Counted from the first letter of the stretch, positions 41,276 through 51,101 are shown. The stretch: DNA of 64,000 bases from Fontibacillus phaseoli (GCF_003337355.1 NZ_QPJW01000001.1:620001-684000); one strand, 5' to 3'. The notes: generated by a model from the letters alone, not told the origin. A program made the numbers and translations.

Positions 41276-44200
41276 GAAGTAATTGGGTAAGCTATCTTTC
41301 TTTTTTATTGTTATGGTTGTTTATCACACCTCCTACTATGGCTCAATCTAATGGCGTAGAACAAAGCCTTCCAATAAAAGACATCCCTTATACCCTCAAC
41401 GAAGACAATCGTCTAGAGACTCCGGGGTCGATTTTTACTAAATTTAAAACTCTTCAACCTCAGATTAAGGAGGATGTTGGTTCTAGTAGGATCATTACAA
41501 AAATTGAGTTTTACATGAATGGAAATATAGTTAAAACGTTAAACTGGGGATATCAGTCTATGGATACCAAGGTGAATTTGGAGGGACACCAGGTTACAGT
41601 AACTACTGACAAGAACTCTATGGAATATGGTGGCTTCTTTGCATGGCAGCGTAACGCTGCAGCGACGAAATGGAAGCCTGGTTCTGGCGACTATACTATT
41701 TTGGAAAGTTATAACGTTCCTAGGGACGTTCATGGGGCAGATATGTATCCCGGAGTCAAAGTAGATATTCCAGTTTCTTCAACACGTTCGACGGCTTATA
41801 TGAATACGAATTACTATAATGGAAGCTTTAAAACAGGTGTCATCGATGATGATCTTCAATTATTACGACGATTAAATCGAACTCGGGTCGGAATAAACGT
41901 GGATGCTGAAGTAAGTCGCGCTAATGTTCAATATCCGCATGGTGTAGGTCGAGTAGATCCCTCAACCCAAATAGGCAGTCTAGTGGTCAAAAGCCTAAAT
42001 GAAGTAGACGTTCATTATATTCAAACTTATGATCACGAAGGAATCAAAGTCCCCTTACCCGCCGGTGGAAATGCGGCCATGATGTATTACTTGAATTCCA
42101 ACTGGTTCATCCTAACATCTTATACTTATCAATATCCAGATAAAATGAAAATTTATTACAAGGAAGACGATGGAGGAGGAAGTACCAACCCGCCGCCTGA
42201 AGGATGTACGGAACCGAGCCCGAGCGGTCAAGTCAAGGAAGCTCCCTTGACCTCCCCTAACGTTAGCGCCGTAATTAAAGCGGATACCCGGGGCAATGAG
42301 CGCTTTGACGTTCTCGATGGAATTCCGACCACGGAAAGTCTGTACGGCAATGTTTTGGCGAATAGCTATCTGTCTAAAAATAAATTCGTGCAAATGAGCG
42401 GGAAATGTACATATGAAGTCACTGTAAACAGAGAGTACGAGTTGAAATGGGATCCCGGAAAAAAAGTGCCAAAACCGGATGGTACCGGCGAAATGGATGC
42501 GCCTGATCCGCAAACGGCAACGGAGACGCTGACAAAGTCATATACCATCGAGCGGCCTTATTCCTTCTGGGTGATTGAAAATCTTGAGGTCTATAAGATC
42601 GATCAGGCGAAACTGTGGAATTACGCGTTTAGTGGCGGTGGCATTATGATTATGCCAAGCGGTTATTCGCCGCCGAGTTTTTCTTCATCGAAATCTAATG
42701 AGTACGTACCGCCTCATGTTCCAGACTCTGTGGATGCTCCGAAAGGAAGCAAGACGGGGGGAAAGGAGAAGCCGGATATTTCGAATGAGAATTTGGAGTC
42801 TTATGCACAACAGGCCGTCGGAAAAGTAAAAGTTAAAAACGATACGCTTACCTTTAACGGTTCGACGATCATGAACGGGGGCCAAATCAATGAGACCGGA
42901 CCCGTACCGGGTTCCATACCGATGCCGTCGCAAATTCATCAAAATGTTCTTTACAGCCTCGGAAATAGTATTCCAACCAGCAAGACAAATAAGGCAAATC
43001 AAAGCAGCAGCGGGACGATTTATTACGGTTTGATGAGCGGTAATATTAATGGCGGAGCGGATGAGAATTATCCGATCTACGGGATTAATCCGGTGACGGT
43101 GCATACTCCGGTGGTCATGTATCCGGATGTGTCGGACGACGCGGAACACAATCAGAAAACGGTGCCGGCCGCCGGACGGTCCGCCGTCATTCTCGATCGG
43201 CCGTTTTCGGTTCACATGCCGAATAGTGGGCAGCATGCCGATTACAAGGGATACGGCTATAACAATTATTTGAAATACATAGGCCGCAAGCAGGTCCGCT
43301 TTCCTTTTGATGTGTACGATGGGAACAAGGTGACATTTCATCCGAAGAACACCTGGATCGAAGTTGATAAATCCATGGAGTCTTTCTCATACTTTCTTCC
43401 GGTATGGGTGGATGAAGGGTTCTATCAGGTGGAGTTTCGCACAATAGCGCATAATGCGCCGGACGGAGCCAGCCAGCAGAGCCAGGCAAATCTGGATCTT
43501 ACGCATCATATCGCCTACGAAACGGTTCCGGTGGATGTGATCGGGCGGGTGTATGATTTCCGGATTACGGATATCGCCGACTATAACTGGGAGACGGTAT
43601 TCCGAACCTCGGCCGGTTCATCGGTACCAACGGGGTCGTCTTATTGGGTTGGAATAAATGGAATAGACGGCGTGCCCCGCGGAAATACGTCGAGATTCAC
43701 GCTGCCCATCATTCCCGGCAGTCATCCGCTTTATACCAATGCGGTAATCAAGACGGGGTATCATTTCAAGTTTGACTTGAAGACGAAAGGGAATATGTTC
43801 GGGATGAAAGACTGTATCACGATTACGCCTTCGTTTTACTTTGTCAGCGCCAAAGACGGTACACGGAAGGCCGTGGATCTTTATTATCATGCTGGTAACC
43901 GCAGCTACGTCAAAATCGGATCGCCAAGGGATAAGGTACAGCGTTATGTCATTCTGAACGAGCGACTGCGTAGTGTGCCTATGGAGGAACTGACTGATAC
44001 GGCCTTGTATAAATACGACCACGATTTTACGTTTGATCAAGTATCCGGGGTTGGGCGCGCGCAATATGTACAGAACTATATCTCAAAAATAACCCTGCAA
44101 AAAACGCCGGTAGGCATTTTAAGCCTGTTGGAGTTGAATGAGCGTATCCGTACACTAATTGGGCCGAAAAGCGGGATACCGGCCGGGGTAGATCCAGCAA

Positions 44201-44577
44201 GAGTCAATGCCGCCGTGCAAAAATGGTACGGGGAGTACAGTCTGCCGGCTGATCTTTTTGTGGTGAACGCGGGGACTAATGTGGCTGAATATGGTCGGAG
44301 TCATAATGGGCTGAGTGATCAATCGCCGATTTTTTTGAAAGAAGGGTATATAGTAGTTAATTTCAATATTGAGACCGTCCGCAACGGAGATGCCGCACAC
44401 CCCTATTTGCAGTATATTCATGCACCATTGATGAATCAGTGGCATCAGCTCGAAGGTTTTGTACGCCGGGTGAGTGACCCCTACGGCCGTACTTTTGTAC
44501 TTATGGACGGAGATGTAGTGTTTTATGAAGCGGCCGGTTCGAGCCGGGACGACTTTCGGTCCATGGTTACGCATTAA
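41272..44577 (+). CDS. Large secreted protein, DUF5704-like, function unknown
   Basis: A 1101-residue exported protein. It starts with TTG 41272, overlapping the SLH gene stop (TTGA), with GGTGATGAGGA as ribosome site. A signal peptide (about 1-25, SYLSFLLLWLFITPPTMAQ) leads to an N-terminal part (about 30-300) and a linker GGGSTNPPPEGCTEP near residue 303. The following 800-residue region resembles the DUF5704 proteins of Paenibacillus: VQMSGKCTYEVTVNREYELK, then VIENLEVYKIDQAKLWNY, and a late part with DVYDGNKVTFHPKN. Codon use and G+C change sharply at the linker (about nt 42180). No catalytic motif is seen; a structural surface role is likely. Confidence 0.8.
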   Translation: MRSNWVSYLSFLLLWLFITPPTMAQSNGVEQSLPIKDIPYTLNEDNRLETPGSIFTKFKTLQPQIKEDVGSSRIITKIEFYMNGNIVKTLNWGYQSMDTKVNLEGHQVTVTTDKNSMEYGGFFAWQRNAAATKWKPGSGDYTILESYNVPRDVHGADMYPGVKVDIPVSSTRSTAYMNTNYYNGSFKTGVIDDDLQLLRRLNRTRVGINVDAEVSRANVQYPHGVGRVDPSTQIGSLVVKSLNEVDVHYIQTYDHEGIKVPLPAGGNAAMMYYLNSNWFILTSYTYQYPDKMKIYYKEDDGGGSTNPPPEGCTEPSPSGQVKEAPLTSPNVSAVIKADTRGNERFDVLDGIPTTESLYGNVLANSYLSKNKFVQMSGKCTYEVTVNREYELKWDPGKKVPKPDGTGEMDAPDPQTATETLTKSYTIERPYSFWVIENLEVYKIDQAKLWNYAFSGGGIMIMPSGYSPPSFSSSKSNEYVPPHVPDSVDAPKGSKTGGKEKPDISNENLESYAQQAVGKVKVKNDTLTFNGSTIMNGGQINETGPVPGSIPMPSQIHQNVLYSLGNSIPTSKTNKANQSSSGTIYYGLMSGNINGGADENYPIYGINPVTVHTPVVMYPDVSDDAEHNQKTVPAAGRSAVILDRPFSVHMPNSGQHADYKGYGYNNYLKYIGRKQVRFPFDVYDGNKVTFHPKNTWIEVDKSMESFSYFLPVWVDEGFYQVEFRTIAHNAPDGASQQSQANLDLTHHIAYETVPVDVIGRVYDFRITDIADYNWETVFRTSAGSSVPTGSSYWVGINGIDGVPRGNTSRFTLPIIPGSHPLYTNAVIKTGYHFKFDLKTKGNMFGMKDCITITPSFYFVSAKDGTRKAVDLYYHAGNRSYVKIGSPRDKVQRYVILNERLRSVPMEELTDTALYKYDHDFTFDQVSGVGRAQYVQNYISKITLQKTPVGILSLLELNERIRTLIGPKSGIPAGVDPARVNAAVQKWYGEYSLPADLFVVNAGTNVAEYGRSHNGLSDQSPIFLKEGYIVVNFNIETVRNGDAAHPYLQYIHAPLMNQWHQLEGFVRRVSDPYGRTFVLMDGDVVFYEAAGSSRDDFRSMVTH

Positions 44578-44620
44578 GGACCGGTAAGTCGCCAATTAAT
44601 TAAGCAAGCGAGCTTGACGG

Positions 44621-44666
44621 AAAGGCTGGAATGCGCTGAAACAAGAGCGTGAGCCGGCCTTTTTTC
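44621..44666 (+). terminator. Terminator of the surface-protein operon
   Basis: AAGGCTGG pairs with CCGGCCTT (one G-U pair), GCGCT with AGCGT inside, and a run of T follows. Confidence 0.75.
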
Positions 44667-44707
44667 GTACGGAATAGCGCATTTGGAGTCGCCGACCTAC
44701 CCCAGTC

Positions 44708-44736
44708 TTTAGTGTAATCGCATTTTATGCTAAAAT
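44708..44736 (+). promoter_or_regulatory. Extended -10 promoter of rlmN-prpC-prkC
   Basis: TAAAAT (44731-44736) preceded by TATGC gives an extended -10. A weak TTTAGT (44708-44713) sits 17 nt upstream. It supplies the promoter that the inserted genes would otherwise separate from rsmB. Confidence 0.5.
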
Positions 44737-44789
44737 AGGAAGAATGAATGGAGAAATACAGATAAATTTAAACGAATAGGTGTGTGAAG

Positions 44790-45836
44790 ATGAAACCCTT
44801 TATATATGATTTTAGTTTGGAAGAACTGCAACAATGGGCCGTTGAACAAGGTGAACCGGCATTTCGGGGGGGGCAGATTTTTGACTGGCTGTATGTCAAA
44901 CGGGTGAATTCTTTTGAGGAAATGAGTAACCTGTCCAAAAGCATGCGGCAAAAGCTGGACGAGCAGTTTGCGTTTGTGACCCTGAATGAAATTACGAAGT
45001 ATGAATCCAAAGACGGCACCGTGAAGTTCCTGTTCGGTTTGCATGATGAGCATGCGATCGAGACAGTGATTATGAAGCATAACTACGGCAACAGCATTTG
45101 CGTGACGACTCAGGTCGGCTGCAAGGTCGGTTGTACGTTTTGCGCCTCCACCCTGGGAGGTCTTAAACGGAATTTGACGGCGGGTGAAATCGTCGCCCAG
45201 GTTGTCCAGGCCCAAAAGATTCTCGATACCCGTGGCGAACGGGTGAGCAGCATCGTTATTATGGGGACCGGCGAACCGTTTGAGAATTATGAAGCCACGA
45301 TGAAATTTTTGCGGATTATGATCCACGAAAAGGGCTTGAATATCGGACAACGGCATATTACTGTATCAACGAGCGGGATCGTCCCGAACATTTACAAATT
45401 CGCCGATGAGGATACGCAAATCAATTTGGCCATATCGATTCATGCGCCGAACGATGCGTTAAGATCCAAGCTCATGCCGGTAAACCGGCGGTTTCCTTTT
45501 GACGATGTGATGGAGTCTTTGCGGTATTACATCGCCAAAACAGGCCGGAGAATCACTTTCGAATATGCGCTGATTGGCGGGGTGAACGACCGTCCCGAGC
45601 ACGCCGAAGAACTGGCCGATGTACTAAAAAGTATGCTCTGCCACGTCAATCTGATCCCGGTCAATCATGTGCCGGAGCGCAAGTATGTCAGAACATCCAG
45701 AAACGACATTTTTCAATTTCAACGCATTTTGGCGGAAAAAGGGGTCAATGTTACTATCCGCCGGGAGCAAGGCCATGATATTGCGGCGGCCTGTGGACAA
45801 TTGCGGGCGAAGCACATGGAGTCTGGTACGAGGTGA
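44790..45836 (+). CDS. rlmN: 23S rRNA (adenine2503-C2)/tRNA-A37 methyltransferase RlmN
   Basis: A radical-SAM enzyme that methylates C2 of A2503 in 23S rRNA and A37 in some tRNAs. 348 residues. The iron-sulfur cluster motif is Cys111-x3-Cys115-x2-Cys118 in [18 protein letters not shown]. The [22 protein letters not shown] and [10 protein letters not shown] motifs are also present. ATG 44790 has AGGTG at 44779-44783; GTG 44784 is too close. It heads the block rlmN-prpC-prkC-rsgA-rpe, the same order as in B. subtilis. Confidence 0.96.
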   Translation: MKPFIYDFSLEELQQWAVEQGEPAFRGGQIFDWLYVKRVNSFEEMSNLSKSMRQKLDEQFAFVTLNEITKYESKDGTVKFLFGLHDEHAIETVIMKHNYGNSICVTTQVGCKVGCTFCASTLGGLKRNLTAGEIVAQVVQAQKILDTRGERVSSIVIMGTGEPFENYEATMKFLRIMIHEKGLNIGQRHITVSTSGIVPNIYKFADEDTQINLAISIHAPNDALRSKLMPVNRRFPFDDVMESLRYYIAKTGRRITFEYALIGGVNDRPEHAEELADVLKSMLCHVNLIPVNHVPERKYVRTSRNDIFQFQRILAEKGVNVTIRREQGHDIAAACGQLRAKHMESGTR

Positions 45837-45842
45837 TCGAAT

Positions 45843-46616
45843 TTGATTAAGACGGTTTATGTAAGTGATGTAGGGCGTGTCCGCTCGGTAAATGAGGACA
45901 GCTCCTGGGTTGCCCAGTTGGAACAAGGCTATACGCTGGCCATTGTTGCTGATGGGATGGGCGGTCACCAGGCAGGAGACACCGCGAGCCGGTTGGCTGT
46001 GGAGACCATTGTGCAGGATTTGCACTATCTGCCCCCGGGCCTTACCGCCGAGATTTGCGGCGAAAAGCTGAAACAGGCTATTTTGCATGCGAATGAAGTC
46101 GTTTACCGGGAAGCTTCGGAACATGAAGAGTATCACAACATGGGAACGACAGTGGTGGCTGTACTGCTTGGTAATCAAGAAGGCATGATCGGCCACATCG
46201 GCGATAGCCGGGTCTACAAATTCGGCCGTGGCGAGATGGTTCAATTGACTGAAGACCATTCTTTGGTCAATGAGCTGCTCAAAAGCAAGCAGATCAGTGA
46301 ACAGGAAGCCACCGTGCATCCGCACCGCAACGTAGTTACCCGGGCTCTGGGTACGGACCCGCAAGTCATTGTCGACTTGTATCCCGTTTCTTTGGAGCCA
46401 GGGGAAATATTGCTGCTTTGCAGCGACGGGCTTAGCAATTATGTAACGTTGGAACAGATGACGCAAACGCTAAGCTCGGAGGCTCTCGAATTGAATGACC
46501 GGGCCGACCGTTTGCTTCGGCTTGCCTTGCTGGCCGGGGGCGACGACAATATTACCGTCGTATTACTGGAGCATTGCGGAGAAGACGGGTCTAGCGTAAA
46601 GGAGTGGAATTCATGA
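45843..46616 (+). CDS. prpC: PP2C-type serine/threonine phosphatase PrpC
   Basis: Removes phosphate from targets of PrkC. A 257-residue manganese-dependent PP2C with VSDVGRVRSVNEDS at the start, VADGMGGHQAGDTAS (metal-binding Asp), GHIGDSRVYKF, SDGLSNYV and GGDDNITVVLL. TTG 45843 is the start; GAGGTGA (45830-45836) overlaps the rlmN stop. Its own stop overlaps the start of prkC (ATGA), so phosphatase and kinase are translationally coupled. Confidence 0.95.
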   Translation: MIKTVYVSDVGRVRSVNEDSSWVAQLEQGYTLAIVADGMGGHQAGDTASRLAVETIVQDLHYLPPGLTAEICGEKLKQAILHANEVVYREASEHEEYHNMGTTVVAVLLGNQEGMIGHIGDSRVYKFGRGEMVQLTEDHSLVNELLKSKQISEQEATVHPHRNVVTRALGTDPQVIVDLYPVSLEPGEILLLCSDGLSNYVTLEQMTQTLSSEALELNDRADRLLRLALLAGGDDNITVVLLEHCGEDGSSVKEWNS

Positions 46617-48757
46617 TCGGACACGAATTGGGCGGTCGTTACCAGGTTATCGAGCGAATCGGCGGAGGCGGGATGGCGCTTGTATACAGAGCACAAGACA
46701 TCCTTTTAAACCGTTTCGTAGCTATTAAAGTGCTGCGACAGCAATTTGTGAATGACGAGGAGTTTATCCGCCGTTTTCGCCGAGAAGCGCAGTCTGCAGC
46801 CTCATTGTCTCATCCTAATATCGTAAGCGTGTATGATGTTGGCCAGGAAGAAGACATTCATTATATTGTCATGGAATATATAGAAGGCCAGAATTTGAAC
46901 GAAATCATTAAGGAGCGCGCACCGCTGCAGGTGGAGGAGTCGATCCGGATCGCCTCGCAAATCGCTGACGCGCTGGATCATGCCCATCAAAATCAGATCA
47001 TTCACCGTGATATTAAACCTCATAATATTTTAATAGGACGCAACGGACGGGTAAAAGTAACGGATTTCGGTATCGCCCGGGCGGTAACCTCGTCCACGAT
47101 TACCCAGACGGGTTCGGTGGTAGGCTCGGTCCACTATTTCTCACCGGAGCACGCCAAGGGTGTAACGACCGGGGAAAAGTCGGATTTGTACTCCCTGGGG
47201 ATCGTGCTTTACCAAATGCTGACGGGACAACTGCCTTTCCTTGGCGAAAGCCCAATCAGCGTGGCGCTTAAACATTTGCAGGAGCATTTTGAGGAGCCGC
47301 GGATGGTGAATCCGATGATTCCTCAAAGCGTCGAAAATATTATTTTGAAGTCGATGCGCAAAAATCCCGCCGAACGCTATCAATCGGCCAAAGAAATGCT
47401 GCGCGATCTGGAAACCTGCCTTCTGCCGGAAAGACGGCTGGAATCGAAACTGTCTTTTGCCGATGAGGAGGATGAAGACAGTACCCGGATCGTTCCGGCG
47501 ATTAAGCCTCAAGGCAAGACCGCGGCAGGCGGATCGAAGCTTTCGCGGGATTCCCAGGTTCCCGATGATGGAAAGGCGGCCAATAAGGCGTCAGCAAAAG
47601 GAAAAGCCGCTCTTTGGATCAGCCTTACGGTGGTTGTGCTGCTGGCTATGCTTGGCGTTGCCTGGTACGTCAACAAGATGGTTACCGTGCCCGAAACGAA
47701 GGTTCCGAGCGTGCTCAACCTGTCGGAGCAAGAGGCGACCACGAAGCTTACCGAGCTTGGATTGGTAGTCGGGAACGTTAAGCGGGAGTATAAAGAAGGC
47801 GTCAACGAAGGCATCGTTTACGAACAAAGCAAGCCGGAAGGGACGACGCTCAAAGAAGGGGCGGCGATCGACATTACCGTCAGTACCGCCAAGGAGCTTC
47901 CTCAGATGATCTCCTTGACCGGCATGACTTACGAGGATGCGGTGGAACAGCTCGTTCAACGCGGCATCGATGAGGACCGGATCAGGAAGTCCGAGGATTT
48001 TAGCGAAGAAAAGGTTGGTAAAGTCATCGGGCAAAGCCCCGATGCCAATGCGGAATATGATCCGGCTTTAGTGGATGTGGTCTTGAAGGTCAGCAAGGGG
48101 CAAGACAGCGTGGATATGCCGAATTTGGTCGGTGAAACCCTGGAAAAGGCGAAAGCGATGCTTCAGGAACGCAACATACCGATTGCCAAGGATGGAATTC
48201 AGGAAAAATCGAGCTTCGAAGTTGAAGCCGGGGTAGTAATGGAACAATGGCCGTTCAATCCGAACGATAAAGTGCCGACCGACTCCGAAGGGGTTAGGCT
48301 GACCGTTAGCTCCGGTTATCCGCCGGAGGCGCTACAGTTTACGTATGAAATTCCTGTCACTCCTGCAGTCGAAGGCCAGAAGAGCAAGATCCAGTTGACG
48401 TACGGGGATGCGCGCGGCGAAAACCTGGATTGGGGCACCAAAACGATCGGCAAACCGCAGTATTTATCGGTCGATCTGCTGTTGGCTCCCAACAAGAACG
48501 GTTATGTTTCCGTATTGCGCGACGGCGTGCTTATAGAGACGTATCCGGTATCGTACATCGATGCCAAACAGGGAACCGTTCCCGAATTGTCGCTTCCTGA
48601 AGAAGAACAGCAGGACGAGGGCGTAATGAATTCTAATGAGGGAGAGAATATTCCGGATACGGGCATGATTAATACCGGTTCTCTGGCTAATGCGGAAAAA
48701 GCTAGCGGAAAAGGGAACGGTAAAGGAAACAAAGGCAAAGGGAACAATAACCATTAA
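46613..48757 (+). CDS. prkC: Membrane serine/threonine kinase PrkC with PASTA domains
   Basis: A Hanks-type receptor kinase that senses muropeptides through PASTA repeats and controls cell wall metabolism, germination and growth. 714 residues. The kinase domain (about 10-270) has GGGGMALVYRA, VAIKVL, IHRDIKPHNIL, VTDFGIA and SPEHAKG. A basic linker leads to a membrane helix (about 333-355, LWISLTVVVLLAMLGVAWYV). Three PASTA domains follow (about 358-565), then a Gly/Lys/Asn-rich tail. ATG 46613 overlaps the prpC stop; AAAGGAGTGG (46597-46606) is the ribosome site. The tail NGKGNKGKGNNNH is unusual. Confidence 0.96.
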   Translation: MIGHELGGRYQVIERIGGGGMALVYRAQDILLNRFVAIKVLRQQFVNDEEFIRRFRREAQSAASLSHPNIVSVYDVGQEEDIHYIVMEYIEGQNLNEIIKERAPLQVEESIRIASQIADALDHAHQNQIIHRDIKPHNILIGRNGRVKVTDFGIARAVTSSTITQTGSVVGSVHYFSPEHAKGVTTGEKSDLYSLGIVLYQMLTGQLPFLGESPISVALKHLQEHFEEPRMVNPMIPQSVENIILKSMRKNPAERYQSAKEMLRDLETCLLPERRLESKLSFADEEDEDSTRIVPAIKPQGKTAAGGSKLSRDSQVPDDGKAANKASAKGKAALWISLTVVVLLAMLGVAWYVNKMVTVPETKVPSVLNLSEQEATTKLTELGLVVGNVKREYKEGVNEGIVYEQSKPEGTTLKEGAAIDITVSTAKELPQMISLTGMTYEDAVEQLVQRGIDEDRIRKSEDFSEEKVGKVIGQSPDANAEYDPALVDVVLKVSKGQDSVDMPNLVGETLEKAKAMLQERNIPIAKDGIQEKSSFEVEAGVVMEQWPFNPNDKVPTDSEGVRLTVSSGYPPEALQFTYEIPVTPAVEGQKSKIQLTYGDARGENLDWGTKTIGKPQYLSVDLLLAPNKNGYVSVLRDGVLIETYPVSYIDAKQGTVPELSLPEEEQQDEGVMNSNEGENIPDTGMINTGSLANAEKASGKGNGKGNKGKGNNNH

Positions 48758-48790
48758 GGCAGACATACACGAAAGCGAGGCCAAGTAAGT

Positions 48791-49699
48791 ATGCCTGAAG
48801 GCTTGATTGTTAAAGCATTAAGCGGATATTACTACGTGAAGTCCGACTCCGCGGCACCTGGGGAAACGGTCCAGTGCCGCGGGCGCGGCATTTTCAAGAA
48901 GAAGGGTCTGACTCCGTTGGTGGGCGACCGTGTTCTATACACGCCTACCGAAAACGGTGAGGGAGCCGTTGAAGAAATTTTGCCGCGGGATACGGAGCTT
49001 ATTCGTCCGCCGGTAGCCAATGCGAGACTTGCCGTTTTGCTCTTTTCATTAAAGGAACCGGATTTAAATCTCCAGTTGCTGGACAAATTTCTGGTTCATA
49101 TTGAGCAGTCCGGGCTGCGCACCCTAATTTGTCTGACCAAAGAAGATCTGCTGGATGAGGGTGAGAGCGACCAGGATGGAGATTTGACCAGTCAGGTTAA
49201 AGAACTGTATGAAAAAATCGGATACGAAGTGGTCGTGACCAGTTCCAGGATCGGAACCGGGACCGAGGAAGTCAAATCCCGCCTGGCTGGGGAAATTAGC
49301 GTATTCTCCGGTCAATCCGGCGTAGGGAAATCCTCCCTGCTTAACGCCATGCTACCCGGTTTGTCTCTTGAAACGAGCGAAATCAGCATGAAACTCGGCC
49401 GGGGCCGCCATACGACCCGCCATGTCGAACTGATTGAATTGGAAAATGGAGGGTATGTAGCGGATACGCCGGGTTTCAGTCAACTTGATTTTCTCGAGCT
49501 GGGCGTAGAAGAGTTGTCCGTTTGTTTTATAGAGTTCCGCCAGTTTGCCGAGGAATGCAAATTCCGCGGCTGTAGCCATCTCCATGAGCCGGGCTGTAAA
49601 GTAAGGCAGGCGGTGGAAGACGATGCCATTGCATCGAGCCGTTATAAGCATTACGTGCAGTTCCACGAAGAGATGAAAGAGAAAAAACGGAGGTATTAG
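48791..49699 (+). CDS. rsgA: Ribosome small subunit-dependent GTPase RsgA
   Basis: A GTPase that checks late 30S assembly and releases RbfA. 302 residues. An N-terminal OB fold is followed by a circularly permuted GTPase domain, so the motifs appear in the order TKED (G4), [12 protein letters not shown] (G1, near residue 174) and DTPGF (G3). The C-terminal zinc finger is [14 protein letters not shown]. The ATG has GCGAGG at 48774-48779. In B. subtilis (cpgA) it also follows prkC and is itself phosphorylated by it. Confidence 0.96.
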   Translation: MPEGLIVKALSGYYYVKSDSAAPGETVQCRGRGIFKKKGLTPLVGDRVLYTPTENGEGAVEEILPRDTELIRPPVANARLAVLLFSLKEPDLNLQLLDKFLVHIEQSGLRTLICLTKEDLLDEGESDQDGDLTSQVKELYEKIGYEVVVTSSRIGTGTEEVKSRLAGEISVFSGQSGVGKSSLLNAMLPGLSLETSEISMKLGRGRHTTRHVELIELENGGYVADTPGFSQLDFLELGVEELSVCFIEFRQFAEECKFRGCSHLHEPGCKVRQAVEDDAIASSRYKHYVQFHEEMKEKKRRY

Positions 49700-49703
49700 C
49701 ATC

Positions 49704-50363
49704 ATGAAGAATATCTATATCGCACCTTCTATTTTATCTGCGGATTTTGCCAAGCTCGGTCAAGAAGTGGCGGATGTGGAACGCGGTGGAGCCGACTGGC
49801 TTCACGTGGACGTCATGGACGGGCATTTCGTTCCGAACTTGACCTTCGGACCGCTGGTGATGGGGGCGATTGCCCCGCTGACCAAGCTGCCGCTGGACGT
49901 GCACCTGATGATCGAGAAGCCGGAGGAGTACGTCCCGGCCTTCGCCCAGGCGGGAGCGCATGTCATTACCGTGCACGCCGAAGCTTGCGTGCACTTGCAC
50001 CGCGTTATCCATTTGATCAAGGAGCATGGCGTCAAAGCCGGCGTGGCCATTAATCCGGCTACCCCGGTATCGGCGATCCGCGAAGTGATCGAGGATCTGG
50101 ATCTGGTGCTCGTCATGACCGTGAATCCCGGCTTTGGGGGACAAGCTTTTATTCCCGCAACGCTGCGCAAAATTCGCGAATTGAGCAAATGGAGAACAGA
50201 GCTAGGTTTGGATCATCTGCGTATCGAGGTTGACGGAGGCATTGCCGCTTCCACCGCGCCGCTCGTGGTTGAAGCCGGCGCCGATGTGCTGGTGGCGGGG
50301 AACGCCGTATTCGGCCGTCCCGACCGGAGTGCCGCCATTGCCGAAATCAAGGCCAGCATCTAG
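49704..50363 (+). CDS. rpe: Ribulose-5-phosphate 3-epimerase
   Basis: Interconverts ribulose-5-phosphate and xylulose-5-phosphate in the pentose phosphate pathway. A 219-residue TIM barrel with [15 protein letters not shown], the catalytic Asp of [29 protein letters not shown] and IEVDGGI. GGAGGT at 49690-49695 supports the ATG. It lies 4 bp after the rsgA stop, in the same operon. Followed by a terminator region that also carries a sporulation promoter. Confidence 0.97.
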   Translation: MKNIYIAPSILSADFAKLGQEVADVERGGADWLHVDVMDGHFVPNLTFGPLVMGAIAPLTKLPLDVHLMIEKPEEYVPAFAQAGAHVITVHAEACVHLHRVIHLIKEHGVKAGVAINPATPVSAIREVIEDLDLVLVMTVNPGFGGQAFIPATLRKIRELSKWRTELGLDHLRIEVDGGIAASTAPLVVEAGADVLVAGNAVFGRPDRSAAIAEIKASI

Positions 50364-50404
50364 CTTTTTCACGGGAAAGGGCTTATTTCTGCTCTTGTCC
50401 GTTG

Positions 50405-50433
50405 GCATAGGGAATCATCGCTTCGCATACAAT
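50405..50433 (+). promoter_or_regulatory. Sigma-E-like promoter for spoVM
   Basis: CATACAAT (50426-50433) matches the sigma-E -10 consensus CATACANT. GCATAGG (50405-50411) fits the -35 (KMATATT, 5 of 7), with the usual 14-nt spacing. spoVM is a mother-cell sigma-E gene in B. subtilis, and this is the only sporulation-type promoter in its upstream region. Boxes are seen, the role is inference. Confidence 0.5.
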
Positions 50434-50472
50434 GGGTTACATGAGCAGGGTTCTCATGTAGCCTTTTTTTTG
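50434..50472 (+). terminator. Terminator after rpe, overlapped by the spoVM start point
   Basis: GGTTACATGAG (50435-50445) pairs with CTCATGTAGCC (50453-50463, one G-U pair), followed by eight T. It ends rpe transcripts. A transcript starting from the sigma-E-like promoter (near 50440) would lack part of the 5' arm. Confidence 0.88.
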
Positions 50473-50548
50473 TAGTGGAAATACACGGGTAAAGGGCTCG
50501 GAACATAGACTATGGGTGAAGGCATGAGAATGATGGGGAGGGTGAACG

Positions 50549-50629
50549 ATGAAATTTTACACATTCAAGCTGCCTAAATTTCTGGGAGGATTCGTTAAGG
50601 CCGTATTGAACACGTTCCACAAAAACTAG
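50549..50629 (+). CDS. spoVM: Stage V sporulation protein M
   Basis: A 26-residue amphipathic helix made in the mother cell. SpoVM recognises the curved forespore membrane and recruits SpoIVA, which starts coat assembly, and it restrains FtsH. The sequence starts MKFYTFKLPKFLGG and ends HKN, very close to B. subtilis SpoVM (MKFYTIKLPKFLGG...), including the conserved proline at position 9. GGGAGGG (50536-50542) precedes the ATG. It is too short for a usual gene-finding cut-off but is unmistakable, and its position between rpe and rpmB matches the B. subtilis order. Confidence 0.95.
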   Translation: MKFYTFKLPKFLGGFVKAVLNTFHKN

Positions 50630-50679
50630 ATCGGACGGATGCCAGGCCAAGGAAGACCCGGAGTGACATGGAAGCACCA

Positions 50680-50712
50680 AAAAAGCACCTCTATTAGAAA
50701 AGGTGCTTTTTG
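50680..50712. terminator. Bidirectional terminator between spoVM and rpmB
   Basis: AAAAAGCACCT (50680-50690) and AGGTGCTTTTT (50701-50711) around a 10-nt loop, usable by both convergent genes. Confidence 0.9.
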
Positions 50713-50732
50713 TCTATATGCTTATTTGAGTC

Positions 50733-50921
50733 TTATACACGGGTCAGTTTACCGGATTTCAAAGCCCGAGTGCTGACGTATACGCGTTTTGGTTTACCGT
50801 CAACCAGGATCCGAACTTTTTGCACGTTTACGCCCCAAGAACGGCGGTTGCGATTGTTAGCATGGGAAACATGGTTACCGCTGCTAGGCTTTTTACCTGT
50901 TACATAACATTTGCGAGACAT
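50733..50921 (-). CDS. rpmB: 50S ribosomal protein L28
   Basis: A 62-residue large-subunit protein. The opening [16 protein letters not shown] and the segment [14 protein letters not shown] are the L28 signature. It has one cysteine near the start and no CxxC pairs, so it is a zinc-free form. On the reverse strand GGAGGTG precedes the ATG, and a promoter lies at 51072-51101. It is single and convergent with spoVM, as in B. subtilis. Confidence 0.97.
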   Translation of the reverse strand: MSRKCYVTGKKPSSGNHVSHANNRNRRSWGVNVQKVRILVDGKPKRVYVSTRALKSGKLTRV

Positions 50922-51071
50922 TCATTACACCTCCTGTTCCAATACACCTGTCTTGAAAATAACAGCTTATTAGCAAGTTCACAGTTATTGTTCAAGCCGG
51001 CCATAAATGCCGGTCGATTTCCCGATCTGATCGTTACGGACAGGGAAAACCGCATAAAACAATACTTAAAT

Positions 51072-51101
51072 ATAATATCATAGTAAAAAAAGCCCCGTCA
51101 A
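51072..51101 (-). promoter_or_regulatory. Promoter of rpmB
   Basis: On the reverse strand, TTGACG (51101-51096) and TATTAT (51077-51072) are 18 nt apart. The resulting leader is about 145 nt long, enough for regulation, but I recognise no L28 leader. The yloU promoter on the other strand may use TACAAT at 51167-51172. Confidence 0.6.
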
